This document shows, piece after piece, positions 43,949 through 55,761 of a stretch of 64,000 nucleotides of DNA; positions within the stretch are counted from its first letter, which is position 1; every line of letters starts with the position of its first letter. A program made the position numbers and the translations under genes. The notes under the pieces are model-generated. The model saw only the letters and a list, made by a program, of their open reading frames with translations. It searched no databases and was not told where the DNA came from. This DNA is from Cryptomeria japonica (taxonomy: Eukaryota > Streptophyta > Pinopsida > Cupressales > Cupressaceae): contig NC_081406.1 in the NCBI RefSeq assembly GCF_030272615.1, positions 186,758,270 to 186,822,269 on the forward strand. Direction: 5' to 3'.

Positions 43949-44122
43949 ATAGGAAAAATCAAATGATCTGCTATTGTTCGATTGCGTTTGCATTTCGATT
44001 TCTGTGGTAGTCCGCCATTTGATAGGGAAGCTAAAATAGGAAAAATCAAATGATCTGGTATTGTTCGATTGGGCTTGCATTTCGATTTCTGTGGGAGTCC
44101 GTTATTTGACAGGTAAGCTGTT
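43949..44122 (+). repeat. 87-bp tandem duplication at the 5' border of the polygalacturonase exons
   Basis: Two consecutive units beginning ataggaaaaatcaaatgat (near 43949 and 44036) with few differences. They contain tgttcgattg, gcatttcgatttctgtgg and a shared end (atttgacaggtaagct in the second). The second unit ends within about ten bases of the first recognisable coding exon. Confidence 0.85.
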
Positions 44123-44131
44123 ATACTGAAG

Positions 44132-45569
44132 GTGACAAACAGTCCTCAATTTCATGTCACATTGACAAATTGTGACAGTGTCCAGATCGTGGGTATTACC
44201 ATTCAGGCACCAGAAAGCAGCCCAAACACTGATGGAATTGATACGTTCCAATCCACAAACATAGTCATAAAAGATTCCACTATTGGAACAGGTAAAGGAA
44301 TGAGGAATGTGGCAAATATTTTCATTTTCAGATTTTGTTTTAAATAAAACAGTTTGAATTTCCAAGGGTGAATTGTCTTACTGATAAATATTTTGGATCA
44401 TAAATAGTTTGGATTATATTTCATGATTCATCAGTAACATTCTTTGGTTATTAGAGTCCACTCTATGATACATCAATGATGTTATTTGATTACAAGTTAA
44501 AAAACTGATAAAAGAAAAATGGATGTGACTATTATAATTAAAAAAATTATATCATAGATTAATTATGAACTGAGATTTTTTCTTTTATTCTTAAATATAA
44601 TATTAAATAGCAGAGATTTTATGTGAATAGAGACATATGAGTACATGGAAGTTTGATGACTGCAGGAGATGACTGTGTGGGGATAGGTGATGGGTCTTCA
44701 AATATTAACATCAATGATATCACATGCGGTCCAGGCCATGGAATAAGGTGATTAACGCTCTAAATAAACACAAATCCCTTAACAGCTAATAATAATTTAT
44801 GTCTGTCTAAATATGTTAGGCATGAGAAATTCTTTATATTATTTGTATAATTTTGCAGCATTGGAAGTCTTGGAAGAGGAAACACGAAAGCAGATGTCCA
44901 TTCGGTTCACGTGAACGGCGCCAAGTTGACATCAACAACGAATGGATTAAGAATCAAGACATGGCCGGTATAATAATTATTTCAATAATCTCAAATTGAA
45001 TCATTGCTATTTTAAAAATAACAAAAAAAAAAACGCTTCTGTATTTATTTTTATTTTCATGGGATTTTCAACAGATTACACTATTTGAAATGTTCATTGA
45101 CAAACTGTCTATGATATAACAGGGGGGTTCTGGCTTGGCAAGTGATATAACATATGAAAATGTCCAGATGGAAGACGTAAGCAACCCAATAATAATTAAC
45201 CAATTCTACTGTGACACAGGTGACACTGGGTCTGGTTGCAAGTCTCAGGTAGACATCTGATCTAAATCCTTAATTAAACTCAGTTTTTGCTTTCAATACA
45301 ACTGAGATCTGATTCGGAGTTCACCTTTTCATTTGATGTAGGGTTCTGCTGTGAAAATCAGTAATGTAGAATACAGTAATATCAGGGGTACATCAGCAAC
45401 AGAAGACGGAATCACATTGTCGTGCAGCCAAAACGGATCTTGCACGGGCATAACAATGCAGAATATAGATTTGATAACTGGCTCAGGGGCGCAAGCCGCT
45501 TGTAATGCCCAAAACGTAGAGGGTGAAAATTCGATTCCTCCACATTGTCTGGGCAACAATGGCCAATGA
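44132..45569 (+). pseudogene. Polygalacturonase (GH28), 3' exons only
   Basis: Five exons with good GT-AG borders: 44132(start uncertain)-44291, 44666-44747, 44859-44967, 45123-45248 and 45342-45569 (TGA stop). Together they encode about 235 residues of a plant pectin-degrading polygalacturonase, a secreted cell-wall enzyme that hydrolyses homogalacturonan. All family signatures are present: SPNTDGID, T-GDDCVGIG, GPGHGIS-IG, GLRIKTW, with a Cys-rich C-terminus (TLSCSQNGSC, ACNAQN, PPHCLG). The N-terminal half (signal peptide and first repeats, usually 130-170 residues) is not seen upstream, where an old LINE and an 87-bp duplication lie. It is either a 5'-truncated copy or a gene whose first exons lie beyond a long intron. 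The exons seen have no frame damage. Confidence 0.88.
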
Positions 45570-46420
45570 TATAACAGAGCTATGAAGCTGTGTCTAATGT
45601 AGTAACCTCTTTCTTAAATCCCTGAAAAATAATGTAGTCTTCAGAACAGTTAGCAATTAACAAGTTGGATCTCCGCTGATGGAAAATGCCATTGGTTTTA
45701 ATATTTTTCTTGTCATTTCTTTTCCAAAGATAATGGAAATGGGAATGTACCTAAATATTTTTTAGTTAAACTTAAATGTTCGAGTACACTCATTTCCATG
45801 ACAAATCTTAATTTAAAAATAATTAAATTTATTTCGCAAATTTTTTCACATTATTAAAAAGTTCTCCACAGAATTATTGATTGATATATAAAAACAAGAC
45901 AACCTTTTTGGGAAGCATCGATTTGTTCTAAAAATTAAAAGAATGGAATTAACAAATTCTTCGTATGGGAAAGAAACTGTTTACTTGGGAAAATTTGTCA
46001 TGATTTGACTCATCAATCGAACTATATGGATTAGAAACATTCTTTGAAGGGGAGAAAGAAAGCTAAATTGCTGCAAACAGTAAGAAATAACAGAACATAA
46101 AAACAAGTGACGGTTTATATTAATGCTTTTTGCCAAAGCAAAGCTGTCAGTGATATCTTTTTCATTATACATTCATAAGAACAGAGTATTCATGTCTTGT
46201 TAAAAAAAGAGAGTATTTTCATTACATTCCCTTTCAAAACAAATTTTTATCCAAGGCTATAGAAGAAGCTTCCAGAAAATGTGCCAAAAAGTGGACAATT
46301 CTAGGTTCATGGAAGAGTGTAAAAGAAGAAATAAATGTGGTGTTTGGAGTAGATGAACGAAATGTAGTAAGGGAAATAAAAAGTGCATAGCTGGAAGTCC
46401 ACATATGCCAACAGTACCCC
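45570..46420. other. Non-coding DNA after polygalacturonase
   Basis: AT-rich. It may hold the polygalacturonase 3' untranslated region at its start. No gene is recognised. Confidence 0.4.
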
Positions 46421-47450
46421 TTAATCTTCGCTATCGTGTATATCTGCAATACCAATTTCTTCCCAATGATGATCAGAAACATTACCAATTTCTTCCCAAT
46501 GATGCTCAGAAACATTCTTTGCAAGCGGTTTTGTGAAAATATCTGCTAGTTGTTCTTTTGACCCGCAAAATCAAATATATATTTCAACATTATTCATCAA
46601 TTTCAGAATATAATGATATCTTGTATCAATATGCTTTCTTCATTTATGATAGACATGATGTTTAGATAAAGAAATTGCTTAATTATTATGACAATAGTTT
46701 TTTGTAGGTTCTTCTTGTGGATGCCTCAAATCTGAAAGTACTCTTCTCATCCATAGTGCTTGACAAGCTTCTGATGTGGCTGCAACATATTCCGCTTCGG
46801 TTGATGAGAGTGTCACAATTGGTTGTTTCTTTGATGCCCAAGAGATAGCACCCGATCCTAGATGAAAGATATATCTTGAATTGCTTTCTCTATCATCCAT
46901 GCTACCTCCCCAGTCGCTCTCCATATATCCAATCAATTTGTAATCATCTGATGATGTATACAAAATTCCAAAGCTCTTTATTCCAACAATATACCTTAAA
47001 ACTCTTTTTTCCAACTTTCCAACATGATTCTATTGGTTTGTCCATAAGAATCTAGAAATGAGACTAACCCCATACATGATATCTGGTCTGATGACAGTTA
47101 AATACATGAGGCTTCCAACTATTCTTTTGAATAAGGTTGAATCAATACTCAGACTTTTGTCATCCTTGCTAAGTTTTAAACCCAATGCAACTGGTTTAGG
47201 GGTTGGTTTCACATTTGTCATCTTAAATCTCTTCAATAAATCATTAGTATATCTCTATTTACATTGACATATAAAAATACCTTGATCATTTTGACTTACC
47301 TCTATCCCAAGAAAATATCTCATGAGCCCCATCAAATTCTCTTTCCATGGCTGCCTTGAATGAGTTAATTGACATGTTACTTGTGAGAATCAAATCATCT
47401 ACATGCAAACAACTATCAATATTTCCCTTTCATCATTCACTTTGACATAC
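46421..47450 (-). pseudogene. Copia RT/RNase H remnant
   Basis: From right to left the minus strand reads LYVKVNDEREILIV and VDDLILTS-like RT pieces, SLMYLTVIRPDIMYGVSLIS (47030-47236), VLRYIVGIKSFGILY, the RNase H motif DWGGSMDDRESNSRYIF, SKKQPIVTLSSTEAEYVAAT (46679-47014), then a QLADIFTKPLAKNVS tail. It ends with a near-duplicate SEHHWEEIG / SDHHWEEIG and a stop at about 46421. No LTRs, gag or integrase are seen. The family differs from the 12.5-19.6 kb copia. Confidence 0.85.
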
Positions 47451-47471
47451 AGGAAACACGAAAGCAGATGT
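47451..47471 (+). repeat. 21-bp shard identical to a polygalacturonase exon
   Basis: The 21 bases here equal 44877-44897 in the third visible polygalacturonase exon (encoding GNTKADV), in the same orientation. The copia remnant ends at this point. The shard is not continued by other polygalacturonase sequence to the right. Confidence 0.8.
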
Positions 47472-49405
47472 ACAGAGGCTTTTTAGTTTACACATTGCCT
47501 ATGCATAATCATTTATTGAATGCATTGGAATGTTTAGCACCTTCTTATTATTATAATGGTGTTTCCTTCAACTTTATTATTTTGTATACAATACAATTAC
47601 TAGATATATAAATATTGACCAAGACATTCAAATAACTAAGAAACCATGCATTATAACTATTTAGAAATACATGGAAGTCTTTAAAGGTGTGTGTGCGTGC
47701 ATGCATGCGTGTGTGTGCTCTTGCATGCTTGTGTGATCTTGGGAATTAAAAACACCACTTATTCATTTATAGGGAGATTTTCTATGGATTTGATCACTCT
47801 AGAAGATGACATCAATTTTAGTGTTGCAATGGAGTATAGATAGTGAGAGGTGAATCAAAAGGCACATCTCTTGGAAGCTATAGCTTTGTCATTCAAGTTA
47901 AGCCCCCAAGAACTTTACACCTTGGGGAACTAATATTGTTTCACTTTAAAATCATAGATTAGGCCCGACATGTCCTTTTGGCATATAGATGATTCTCCTA
48001 GAAGCTTGTATAACCTAGCTCAAGTCCTTCAACTAAGTTTTAATGTAGTTCAAGGGATGCATATCATACCTCGAAGTTACTCACAATGTACATCCACGTG
48101 GTGAGATAAAAATAATTAAGATAAATCCTAAATGGCCACCATTGGTAAGGGCTACGATATGTACACAACTACCCCTATTGTCCATTCATAGGTAAATATA
48201 TTAATATTTGGGTTGTGGGTCCACACTAAGAGTTACTCCCACCCGATTAATTTTAGGATGGTTGGTGTTTCCATTTATTTATTTATTGTTAGATTAGAAC
48301 CTCCCCACTTGAAAATAGTGAGACCTCATCTTGTAAGCCTTAGAATTTTTTATTTTCCACCTCTTTCTTAGTGTAGTTTGCAAAAATTTAAAAATCTAAA
48401 AAAACTAAAAAACACAAAACCAAAAAAGAGTTTGATTTCTTATCTTTACCTCTTGCTAGGGTTTAGAATTCAACCATCATCCAAAAGTTCACAAATATAT
48501 GGAGCTAACAAAAATAATTGACTCATAACTCATACAAGCCAAGCCAAAACTCATCATCAAAATAAGGCCAAAGATTATGATCAAGGTTGGTATTGAAACA
48601 AGTCTCATATCATCCAATGAGGAAAATGTAGATTCAAGAAATCATATTTTCTAGGAAGGCGTAGCTATATAACAATGAGCACTAAAAACACATTCTTAAC
48701 CATCAAGTAGTGTCCCTCCATTGTAGAAAACCTTTTAGAGGAAGTAGTCATAAAATCAAGGCCTTGCCAAGGAGGCAACTACAGAATAGTTCTTAAAAAG
48801 GAAAATGAGAGTGTCAATGAATAAATAGGTTACCATGTGGTAGGATCTATCTAACGAAATAACAAGGTCATCCAAAACCACTATGGGATAGGTTATCATG
48901 TTGCCTCATCGTCATAGATGCCACCCACCATTAGGTGGAGTTTTTTTCGATCATAAATTAGTGGTGGTGATGATCTAGAGGAGGAAAATTGGAAAAATAC
49001 AAAGGGGCAATAGTGAGCCTAAGAGGAAGTCCAAGAAGGAAAAGGAGTAGTAATAAGAATAGTGAAAGGTTAACACATAACACACACAAATAGTTACCAC
49101 TTTAGTTGTACTATTCCTTCCCCCTCTCCTTCTCATTTTGTAGTACAACCCCATCCTTCTCCATAAATTCACATTTACTCCTCTTCCCTATTCAATTCTA
49201 TCCTTATGTCTTAATTTTATTATATGCATTTCCCCCTTCTCCAATCCCTCTCTTCAAACCATAGGTTCCCATCTAAAAAATATCTCAAGTTCCCTCGTGG
49301 TAACCCTTTATACAACCAACTCAAACTCTAATTCCCTTAGTGTTTTCATCCATAACATCCCCTCCAAATAGGAAATAATTTTGTTCCCTAACTCCCTCTG
49401 GTTGG
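47472..49405. other. Non-coding DNA left of Tat copy B
   Basis: Contains a GT/GC-alternating microsatellite at about 47682-47735 (gtgcgtgcatgcatgcgtg). Otherwise there is no recognised gene or element. The base pairs next to the copy B LTR are gttgg. Confidence 0.45.
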
Positions 49406-50470
49406 TGTGATGCTAAAAATGTGTGTCAAATAGGAATAAGCATGCACATAAATGAGACAATAAAACATAAATGGAAAGAAAATTTAAAAATACAAAATGA
49501 AACCAAACCATAAGCCTTCCTTGAGATGTTCCATTTTCCTCTATTCTTGAGGACCTTGAAGGTGTTGTATTTTTTTGGCTCTCAGCGGAGCAATGACCTC
49601 CAAAGTGGCAACTCAAGAGTTGAGTAGCTATTTCATGATTGATTGTGTAAATGGTATGAAATGCATGATCTAAGAAACTAGATTAATATGCTATGATTAA
49701 TCCCAAATGCTAATTACTAGATGATTGAAATGCAAATTTCCTATAGTAATGATGCTAAAACTATGAATGAAAGGGATCCTTATTTCAATCCAAAATGAGG
49801 AGTATTTATAGGAATTCCAAGGCCAAAGCTGAGGTGGCAGGAATCGACGACCCATATTTGTTCTGAAGATATCAAGGTCCAAGATTGAGGATGTTGGAGA
49901 AGAGGTTGATGGAAGGGACACTTGTCATCTCTGTGGTGACAAGTGTCAAGGAGCCTTGCTCATGAGAGGGAAAGTGTCCAAGGGAGGAGACATGTGGTGA
50001 AAGTGCCATGTGTCTCAAGGGGAGAATATCCAACCCATAAGAGGTTAGGATAAAAGAGGTTATGATGTGCAAGAGGATAGGGTTAGTTAGACCCTGGGAT
50101 TAGATAGAATGGGTTAGGTTAGGGGATGGTTAGGTCAGGTGGTTAAAATTTAGGAGCCATGTGCTCATTTGAATTTATAAATTTAAATAATTAGAAAATG
50201 GTAATTAATCTCAACAAACTTGAGTTTGTTAATTTTAATTAGGGATTAGAAGAATTGATTTTAAATGGGGGAGGATTAATTAATTTGGATTAATTAATCA
50301 AAAAGGGATATGAAATGAACTATATAAATAAATCATGTAGATTTATTTACTAGTAGATGAATAAGGGAATTAATCAAATTTTCTTGTGAATTCAATTAAT
50401 TGGGAAGGGGGATTAATTAAATAACTGTGTATTTAATTAATTATCTTCAGACCATTTTTAGGTGTATACA
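49406..50470 (-). repeat. Tat copy B 3' LTR
   Basis: About 1.07 kb, TG...CA ends (tgtgatgctaaaaatg to ttttaggtgtataca), same family as 21569-22604. The polypurine tract lies immediately on its right, which makes it the 3' LTR of a minus-strand element. A TATA-like CTATAAATACT on minus is at 49801-49811. Confidence 0.88.
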
Positions 50471-50495
50471 TTTTGCTCCTCTTTGAAGCAATGTG
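50471..50495 (-). other. Tat polypurine tract
   Basis: The minus strand reads CAAAGAGGAGCAAAA directly before the LTR start TGTATACACC. It is the plus-strand primer site. Confidence 0.7.
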
Positions 50496-51035
50496 TGATG
50501 ATGCGTTGGTTCAAAGAAAACTTGATTGATGATGTTGCTGATATTTTTTTTGATAAGACACATTGTTGATTTTGATTTTGATGCGGATTTAGTTTCGATA
50601 TGATACTAATTCGATTTGAGATGATAAATCTCGATATGATGCAGATTTGATGCGGTTTTTATTTTGAGACGACAGATCATGATATGGTGCCCCAAGCGCT
50701 GACTGATAGATTTCAATATGAGGATGCCCGCTCAGGAGATGAATCAGACAAATTTTCAACATTTTTGAATTTTTTGCGATTTTTTAATTTTTTGAGAGTT
50801 TTGAAATTTTTACGATTTTTCGATTTTTAATGATTTTTTGATTTTTAGATATTTTCAAAGTTGATCCGATTCATTTCCTGATAAGAAATTTGAAAACGCT
50901 GCCCTGCTAGGTTGATTAGTTGATTAGATGATTGAAAATAATGAATAAAAATACCACCAAAATGCCCCACTTTGAGTTTAAAAAGGTGAATTCCTACTTG
51001 AGTTGGTTGAAAAACTTGCTCTGGAGGAAGGAATG
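50496..51035 (-). other. Tat copy B 3' untranslated region
   Basis: Non-coding, with repeated gatatgatgcagatttgatgc-like text and a T-rich stretch (about 50757-50860). It resembles parts of 30400-31100. Confidence 0.5.
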
Positions 51036-52020
51036 GTGATCCCCGTCCTATGTTGATAGCTAATATGCTCTTGACCCAAATACTATTGTGAGCACAAACG
51101 GACCTAACCGATTTTGTTCAAACTTTCCTTTCTTTTCTCGAACTGATTGGTTTTGTGGATTTTCCTTTAGTACTAGTTCTCCAACTTGAAACGCTCGTGG
51201 TTTGACCTTGTGATTATAAATTCAACACATTCTTTTTTGATATACCTTCAAATGATCAAAGGCATTTTTTCTTTGTTCATGGATCAATTCTAACTAGTGC
51301 AATCTAGATACTCATTGTTCTTCATCTGGGATAAGGCCTTTTAATGATACTCGTAGAGAAGGTATCTCTACTTCTATTGGCAGTATTGTTTTTGATCCAT
51401 AGACAAGAGAGAAAGGTGTGGCGTCTGTTGGTGTACGAATATTGGTATGGTAGGCCCATAGAGTAGGGTTCAATTGAATATGCCAATCTCTGCCAGCATC
51501 ATTCGCTGTCTTTTTGAGAATTTTAAAAATAGTTTTATTTGATGCTTCTGCTTGCCCATTCCCTTGTGGATAGTAGGGTGTGGAAAATATGTGTTGGATC
51601 TTGAATTTATCACATAGCTCTTGTACATCCTGGTTCTTGAACGGTCGCCCATTATCAGTGATAATGGTCATGGGTATTCCATAGCGACATATGATGTAGT
51701 TCAAGATAAATGTAACAATTTATTTTCCAGTGATATTTGTGAGAGGTACTGCCTCAATCCATTTTGTAAAATATTCTGTAGCTACAAGGATGAATTTGTG
51801 ACCATTGGATGAAGGAGGATTTATCTTTCCTAATAGATCAAGACCCCATTGGCAGAACGACCAAGATGTTGCCAAAGCATGAAGCTCTTGTGCTGGTGCA
51901 TGAATTAAATTTCCATGGATCTAACATTGTTTGCATGTTTTAGCTATTTGAAAAGAATCTCGTTCCATAGTTGGCCAATAATAGCCCAAGCGTATGAGTT
52001 TTTTGAATGGGTAAGACCAC
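51036..52020 (-). pseudogene. Tat copy B integrase
   Basis: From right to left it holds a zinc-finger end (RLGYYWPTMERDSFQIAKTC), CQWGLDLLGKI (first catalytic Asp, near 51850), a 130-residue open frame 51312-51704 with ITDNGRPFKNQDV (second Asp), GQAEASNKTI (catalytic Glu) and TPFSLVYGSKTILPIEVEIP. A C-terminal region with PRAFQVGELVLKENP and KGKFEQNRLGPF then continues to about 51040. Stops interrupt it at several places, for example in KQC*IHG. It would insert the element's DNA into the genome. Confidence 0.88.
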
Positions 52021-52810
52021 TTGAATGAGTGCCACAAATACCGTTATGGACTTCATTTAAGGCCTTCTCAGATTATTATTTCTTGAGACATTTTAAAAGA
52101 GTACTGTCCAGACCTCATTTAAACAGGGTATCCGTGACAACAGTATAATGGGAGGATTGGCAGATTAAATTTCTCTTTTGGTTTTTTGACAAGTCGGGAG
52201 GGAGGGTGTTATCTTTCAGGTATGTATAAATTTTTCCTTAGTAGGAGGAATCATGCCCAACAAGGTGACAAATAGTTTGGGAATCAGGACAATTATGAGT
52301 AGGTTAAAACAACTTTTCCACCAGAAATTCATAACGCTCTTGATTTTCGTGTGTCTAAAGTAGAGAAGCAAGTGTTGCCATGGCATTTGTTGCTTTTTTA
52401 TCATTCCTCAGAATCTGCTCAAAAGCTATTTTGACAAAGTATTTCTTGACATCATCAAACCTTTTCTTATAAGGCATTAGCTTTTCATCCTTTGTTTGAT
52501 AATCATCATTGATTTGATTGATGACGAGTTGAGAGTCTCCAAAGACTTGAAGTTGTGTAATGTTTCATTCTATGGCCATCTTTATTCCTATGACCAAAGC
52601 TGCATATTCTGTTGTATTATTGGTGCATGGAAAACTTAATTTATATGCCTTTGGAATTATATGACCTTGTGGAATGATGAATATAATGCCTACTCCTGAT
52701 TCATGTTGTGTATATGAACCATCAAAGTACAATTGCCATGTCTTTGTGGTGACCGTTAGGATATAAGAATGTAAAAATTTAATGTGTAAAGGACAATCAT
52801 CTTGAAGCGG
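52021..52810 (-). pseudogene. Tat copy B second (archaeal-type) RNase H
   Basis: Reads WQLYFDGSYTQHESGVGIIF, then LSFPCTNNTTEYAALVIGIK (52565-52760). It continues with LQVFGDSQLVINQIND and a KKRFDDVKKYFV-like end in broken frames. Asp (FDGS), Glu (TTEYAAL) and Asp (FGDSQL) form the active-site set. An extra RNase H between the classical one and integrase is a hallmark of Tat elements. Confidence 0.85.
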
Positions 52811-53098
52811 TGCCTCTGCTAGTTGGTCTACAATGACTTGCCCTTTGATAGATTTTCTGTCTACATACCCAATATCAAACTCACTCAGGATCATGATCCA
52901 TTTTTCTAATCTTCCTGTTAATGTCGCCTTGCTGAGCAAATACTTCGATGGATCGATTTTAGCAATCAACTTAATAGAGTGAGATAGGAGATAGTGTTTC
53001 AATTTTTGAGAAGAAAACACTACCGCCAAGCATACTTTTTCTATTGATAAATAATTGAGCTCATATCCCACTAATGTTCTGCTGATGTAGTAGATAGT
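52811..53098 (-). pseudogene. Tat copy B classical RNase H
   Basis: Reads MGYELNYLSIEKVCLAVVFS, KLKHYLLSHSIKLIAKIDPS, KATLTGRLEKWIMILSEFDI and GYVDRKSIKGQVIVDQLAEAP. This is the RNase H domain that follows the RT connection in Ty3/gypsy pol. It is open within 52565-53071 and fused in frame to the second RNase H. Confidence 0.85.
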
Positions 53099-54127
53099 TC
53101 ATTCTTTTCCTTCATTATCCTGTTGTGCGAGCAGAATTCCTAATGATACTTCGGTGGCTGATACATATAGTAACAATGACTTTCCTTTAATTGATGGGAT
53201 TAGGACTAGTGGTTGCATGAGATATTCTTTGATTTTGTTGAATGCTTCTTCACATTGATTATCCCATTTGAAATGGACATTCTTGTGCAACAGATGAGTA
53301 AATGGTTGACATTTATCTGCTAACTGAGCAACAAAACTTCTGATCGAATGTAGTCTTCCTTGGAGTGGTCTGAGTTGACTGATATTTCTGGGAGATGCCA
53401 TTTCCATGATTGCTTTGACCTTGGCTGGATCTACTTTGATACCCCTAGCTGAAACAATATATCCCAATAGCTTATTTGAAGTAACACCAAAGGCATATTT
53501 CTTAGGATTGAGCCTTAGCTTGCACTATTCTAACCGGTCAAAGATCTTTTCTAGTATTTCTAGATGTTCTTCTCTGTTGTATGATTTTGTCAATATGTTG
53601 TCCACATAGTCTTCCATGAATGTATGCATCATGTCATGGAATATCGTTGTCATGGCTCTCTGATATGGAGCATCTACATTCTTTAGTCCAAATGGCATGA
53701 CATTCCAGTAGAAAGTACCCCATGGACATGTGAAAGTTGTATTTTATTGATCTTTAGGTGCTATTTTAATATGATTGTATCTTGAGAAACCATCGATTAG
53801 AGAAAACATGGAGTGTCTAACAGTTAAATCCACAATGATGTCAATAATAGGCAAAGGAAAGTCATCCTTTGGACATACATTATTAAGATCTCTGAAGTCT
53901 ATGCATACTCTGATACTTTTGTCTACTTTAGAAATAGGAACTATGTTTGATACCCATTGAGGATATGCTACAGGTCTGATGAATCCCACGTCTAGTAATT
54001 TCTTTAGTTCTGCTTTGACAAGAAGAGCAATATGAAGATGCATCTTCCTTAATTTCTGTTTAACTGGTTTGGCCCCTAGACTGACATTTAAGTGATGTAT
54101 AATAAGCTTTGGGTCCAACCCTAGCAT
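53099..54127 (-). pseudogene. Tat copy B reverse transcriptase
   Basis: Open pieces 53744-54127 (GLDPKLIIHHLNVSLGAKPV, KAELKKLLDVGFIRPVAYPQ, CIDFRDLNNVCPKDDFPLPI, DGFSRYNHIKIAP) and 53099-53467 (thumb). Between them are CPWGTFYWNVMPFGLKN and the catalytic box, which here reads EDYVDN in place of YVDD. A TAA at 53744-53746 (after PKDQ) is shared with copy A. Confidence 0.9.
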
Positions 54128-55192
54128 GTCTGCATATGACCAGGCAAAATTGATGTGCCTTCATCAGAAGAAGTCCATGTATTGCTGCATTTCTAGTTTT
54201 GATAGAGAAGTCGCTAGATGTAGAATATTTGGTTGCTTCGTTGTCCCAATGTTAATTGTCTCTGTTGGTTCGATCAATATGGATGGCCTTTCTTTATAGT
54301 ATTTAGGTAAAGTGTCAAATCTCCCATCTTCTGGCACCTTGAGGAGGTTTTCACTGTTAGATGCATCCTTTGTTTTTAGTTTTTCACGGTCTAATGTTGC
54401 CAGTAAATGGTTTTCAACATTAGACCTAATATTGTTTTCTTTATGTTTACTTTTGCGACTGAGAAATTTGAGACCCACTTTACTGGAAGATGCGTTGTTG
54501 AAATTCGTAGTGAAAGTTGTTGCGGGTTCGATTGCATTGAGATATATGGATATGGCATGATCATTAGGAAATGTATCGATGGCAATATGTCTTTCATTTT
54601 CCTAGTCAATAAGTTCATGATGGATTAGAGGTAAGGGGTCCTCGGGTTGAGATGTTTTGAGGGTATTTAGGGTCATGATAGAGATGTCAATTTTTTTGAT
54701 ATGTATTTCAATGTCTAGAACAATACTCTCATTAGAATGACCTCTCACAAGTAGCTCCTGATCGCCCTCAATTAAGTCCAAGTCAGCCGAATGTGATTCT
54801 AATTCAAGTGGGATAGTTCCTAACATTTTCCCCGCATACACATGAACTACATCAACTCCTCCATCTTCTTCAAAGCAAGTTTCTTCAATTGATTCTTAAT
54901 AAAGATAGGAATCCCATTCCCATTTATTAGAAGCTGTTTCACTAGGAACTTGCAATCTATAGATTTGTTCATATAACGTTTGATTTGTTTCTTCTGTTTT
55001 GCTTGCTATATCTTTTCTTCTCTCATATTCAGCTTCCTCTGGACTGAGATTGAGTTTTTTCAACCTTGCTATCAGCTCTCCTTGATTTGTACCAACTTCT
55101 TGTTTGATTTTATTTGGAGTTAACACTTCTTGGGAGGTTCCTTTAGTTTGTTTTTCTTGTTGATTAGAAGCTTGCTTCTTTTTCCATTTCAT
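54128..55192 (-). pseudogene. Tat copy B linker between G-patch and RT
   Basis: Frames 54896-55192 (LKKLNLSPEEAEYERRKDIA), 54602-54841 (GTIPLELESHSADLDLIEGD) and 54164-54478 (ERPSILIEPTETINIGTTKQ) span the region between G-patch and RT. The INIGT motif sits just before RT in plant Tat proteins. A TAA at 54896-54898 is shared with copy A. No enzyme domain is seen. Confidence 0.65.
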
Positions 55193-55640
55193 GTTTGCTT
55201 GTGCTTGTTGTTTGGCAGACGTTTCTTCCCTTTCAATTGCAAGTTGTTCTTGTTTGCTATCATGTTCATTTTGTTGTTGGCTAGAAGGTGTGCCCTCTTG
55301 TAGAGTAATTTGGCCATACCCTAAGACAGATTTGTTTGTAGCCTGCTGAGTATGAGGCTGGATAGGTTATGAGGTACCTTCTTTTCTTTTTCCTACAGGA
55401 CTTGTTCCAGTGTATCCCATTTTTTGAAGGATGTTAAATCCTTTTCCATATTTTTTAGTGGGCATTCTGACATTGTTGATCTTTTGTTGGACTTCTTCAT
55501 CCTTGTATAACCATTGTAGCACATCTTTGTCTTATGTTTCTTTTGATAAGGTCCCAACACTAACAAATGCTCCATCAAATATTGGAACATGTTTCACAGT
55601 TGGTTGTTGTTTAGAGTTTGATGGTTTTTCATAGGATTTA
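55193..55640 (-). pseudogene. Tat copy B G-patch domain
   Basis: Broken version of the copy A G-patch. On minus it reads PTKKYGKGFNILQKMGYTGT and then SPVGKRKEGTS, with SVLGYGQ after it. Several glycines are lost (GKG to GKR, GLG to VLG). A TAA at 55532-55534 (ET*DKD) is shared with copy A. Confidence 0.6.
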
Positions 55641-55761
55641 GGAGAAAGTAGTAACTATGACAGTGAATATTCTCCGTTCCCTCGATCTCTTAGCTGCATT
55701 TTTTTTCCATGCTTGACAAAATTGAGGCAAATGATTGTTCTTTGGATTGTTTATTTGAAGA

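Noticed and set aside
44102-44365. Antisense open frame over the polygalacturonase exon
   Set aside because: It is a shadow of the conserved exon on the other strand, with no independent support. The same applies to 45329-45559.
21569-50470. A single element between the LTRs at 21569-22604 and 49406-50470
   Set aside because: The PBS lies left of the first LTR and the polypurine tract right of the second, so the element interiors face away from each other. The DNA between is unrelated.
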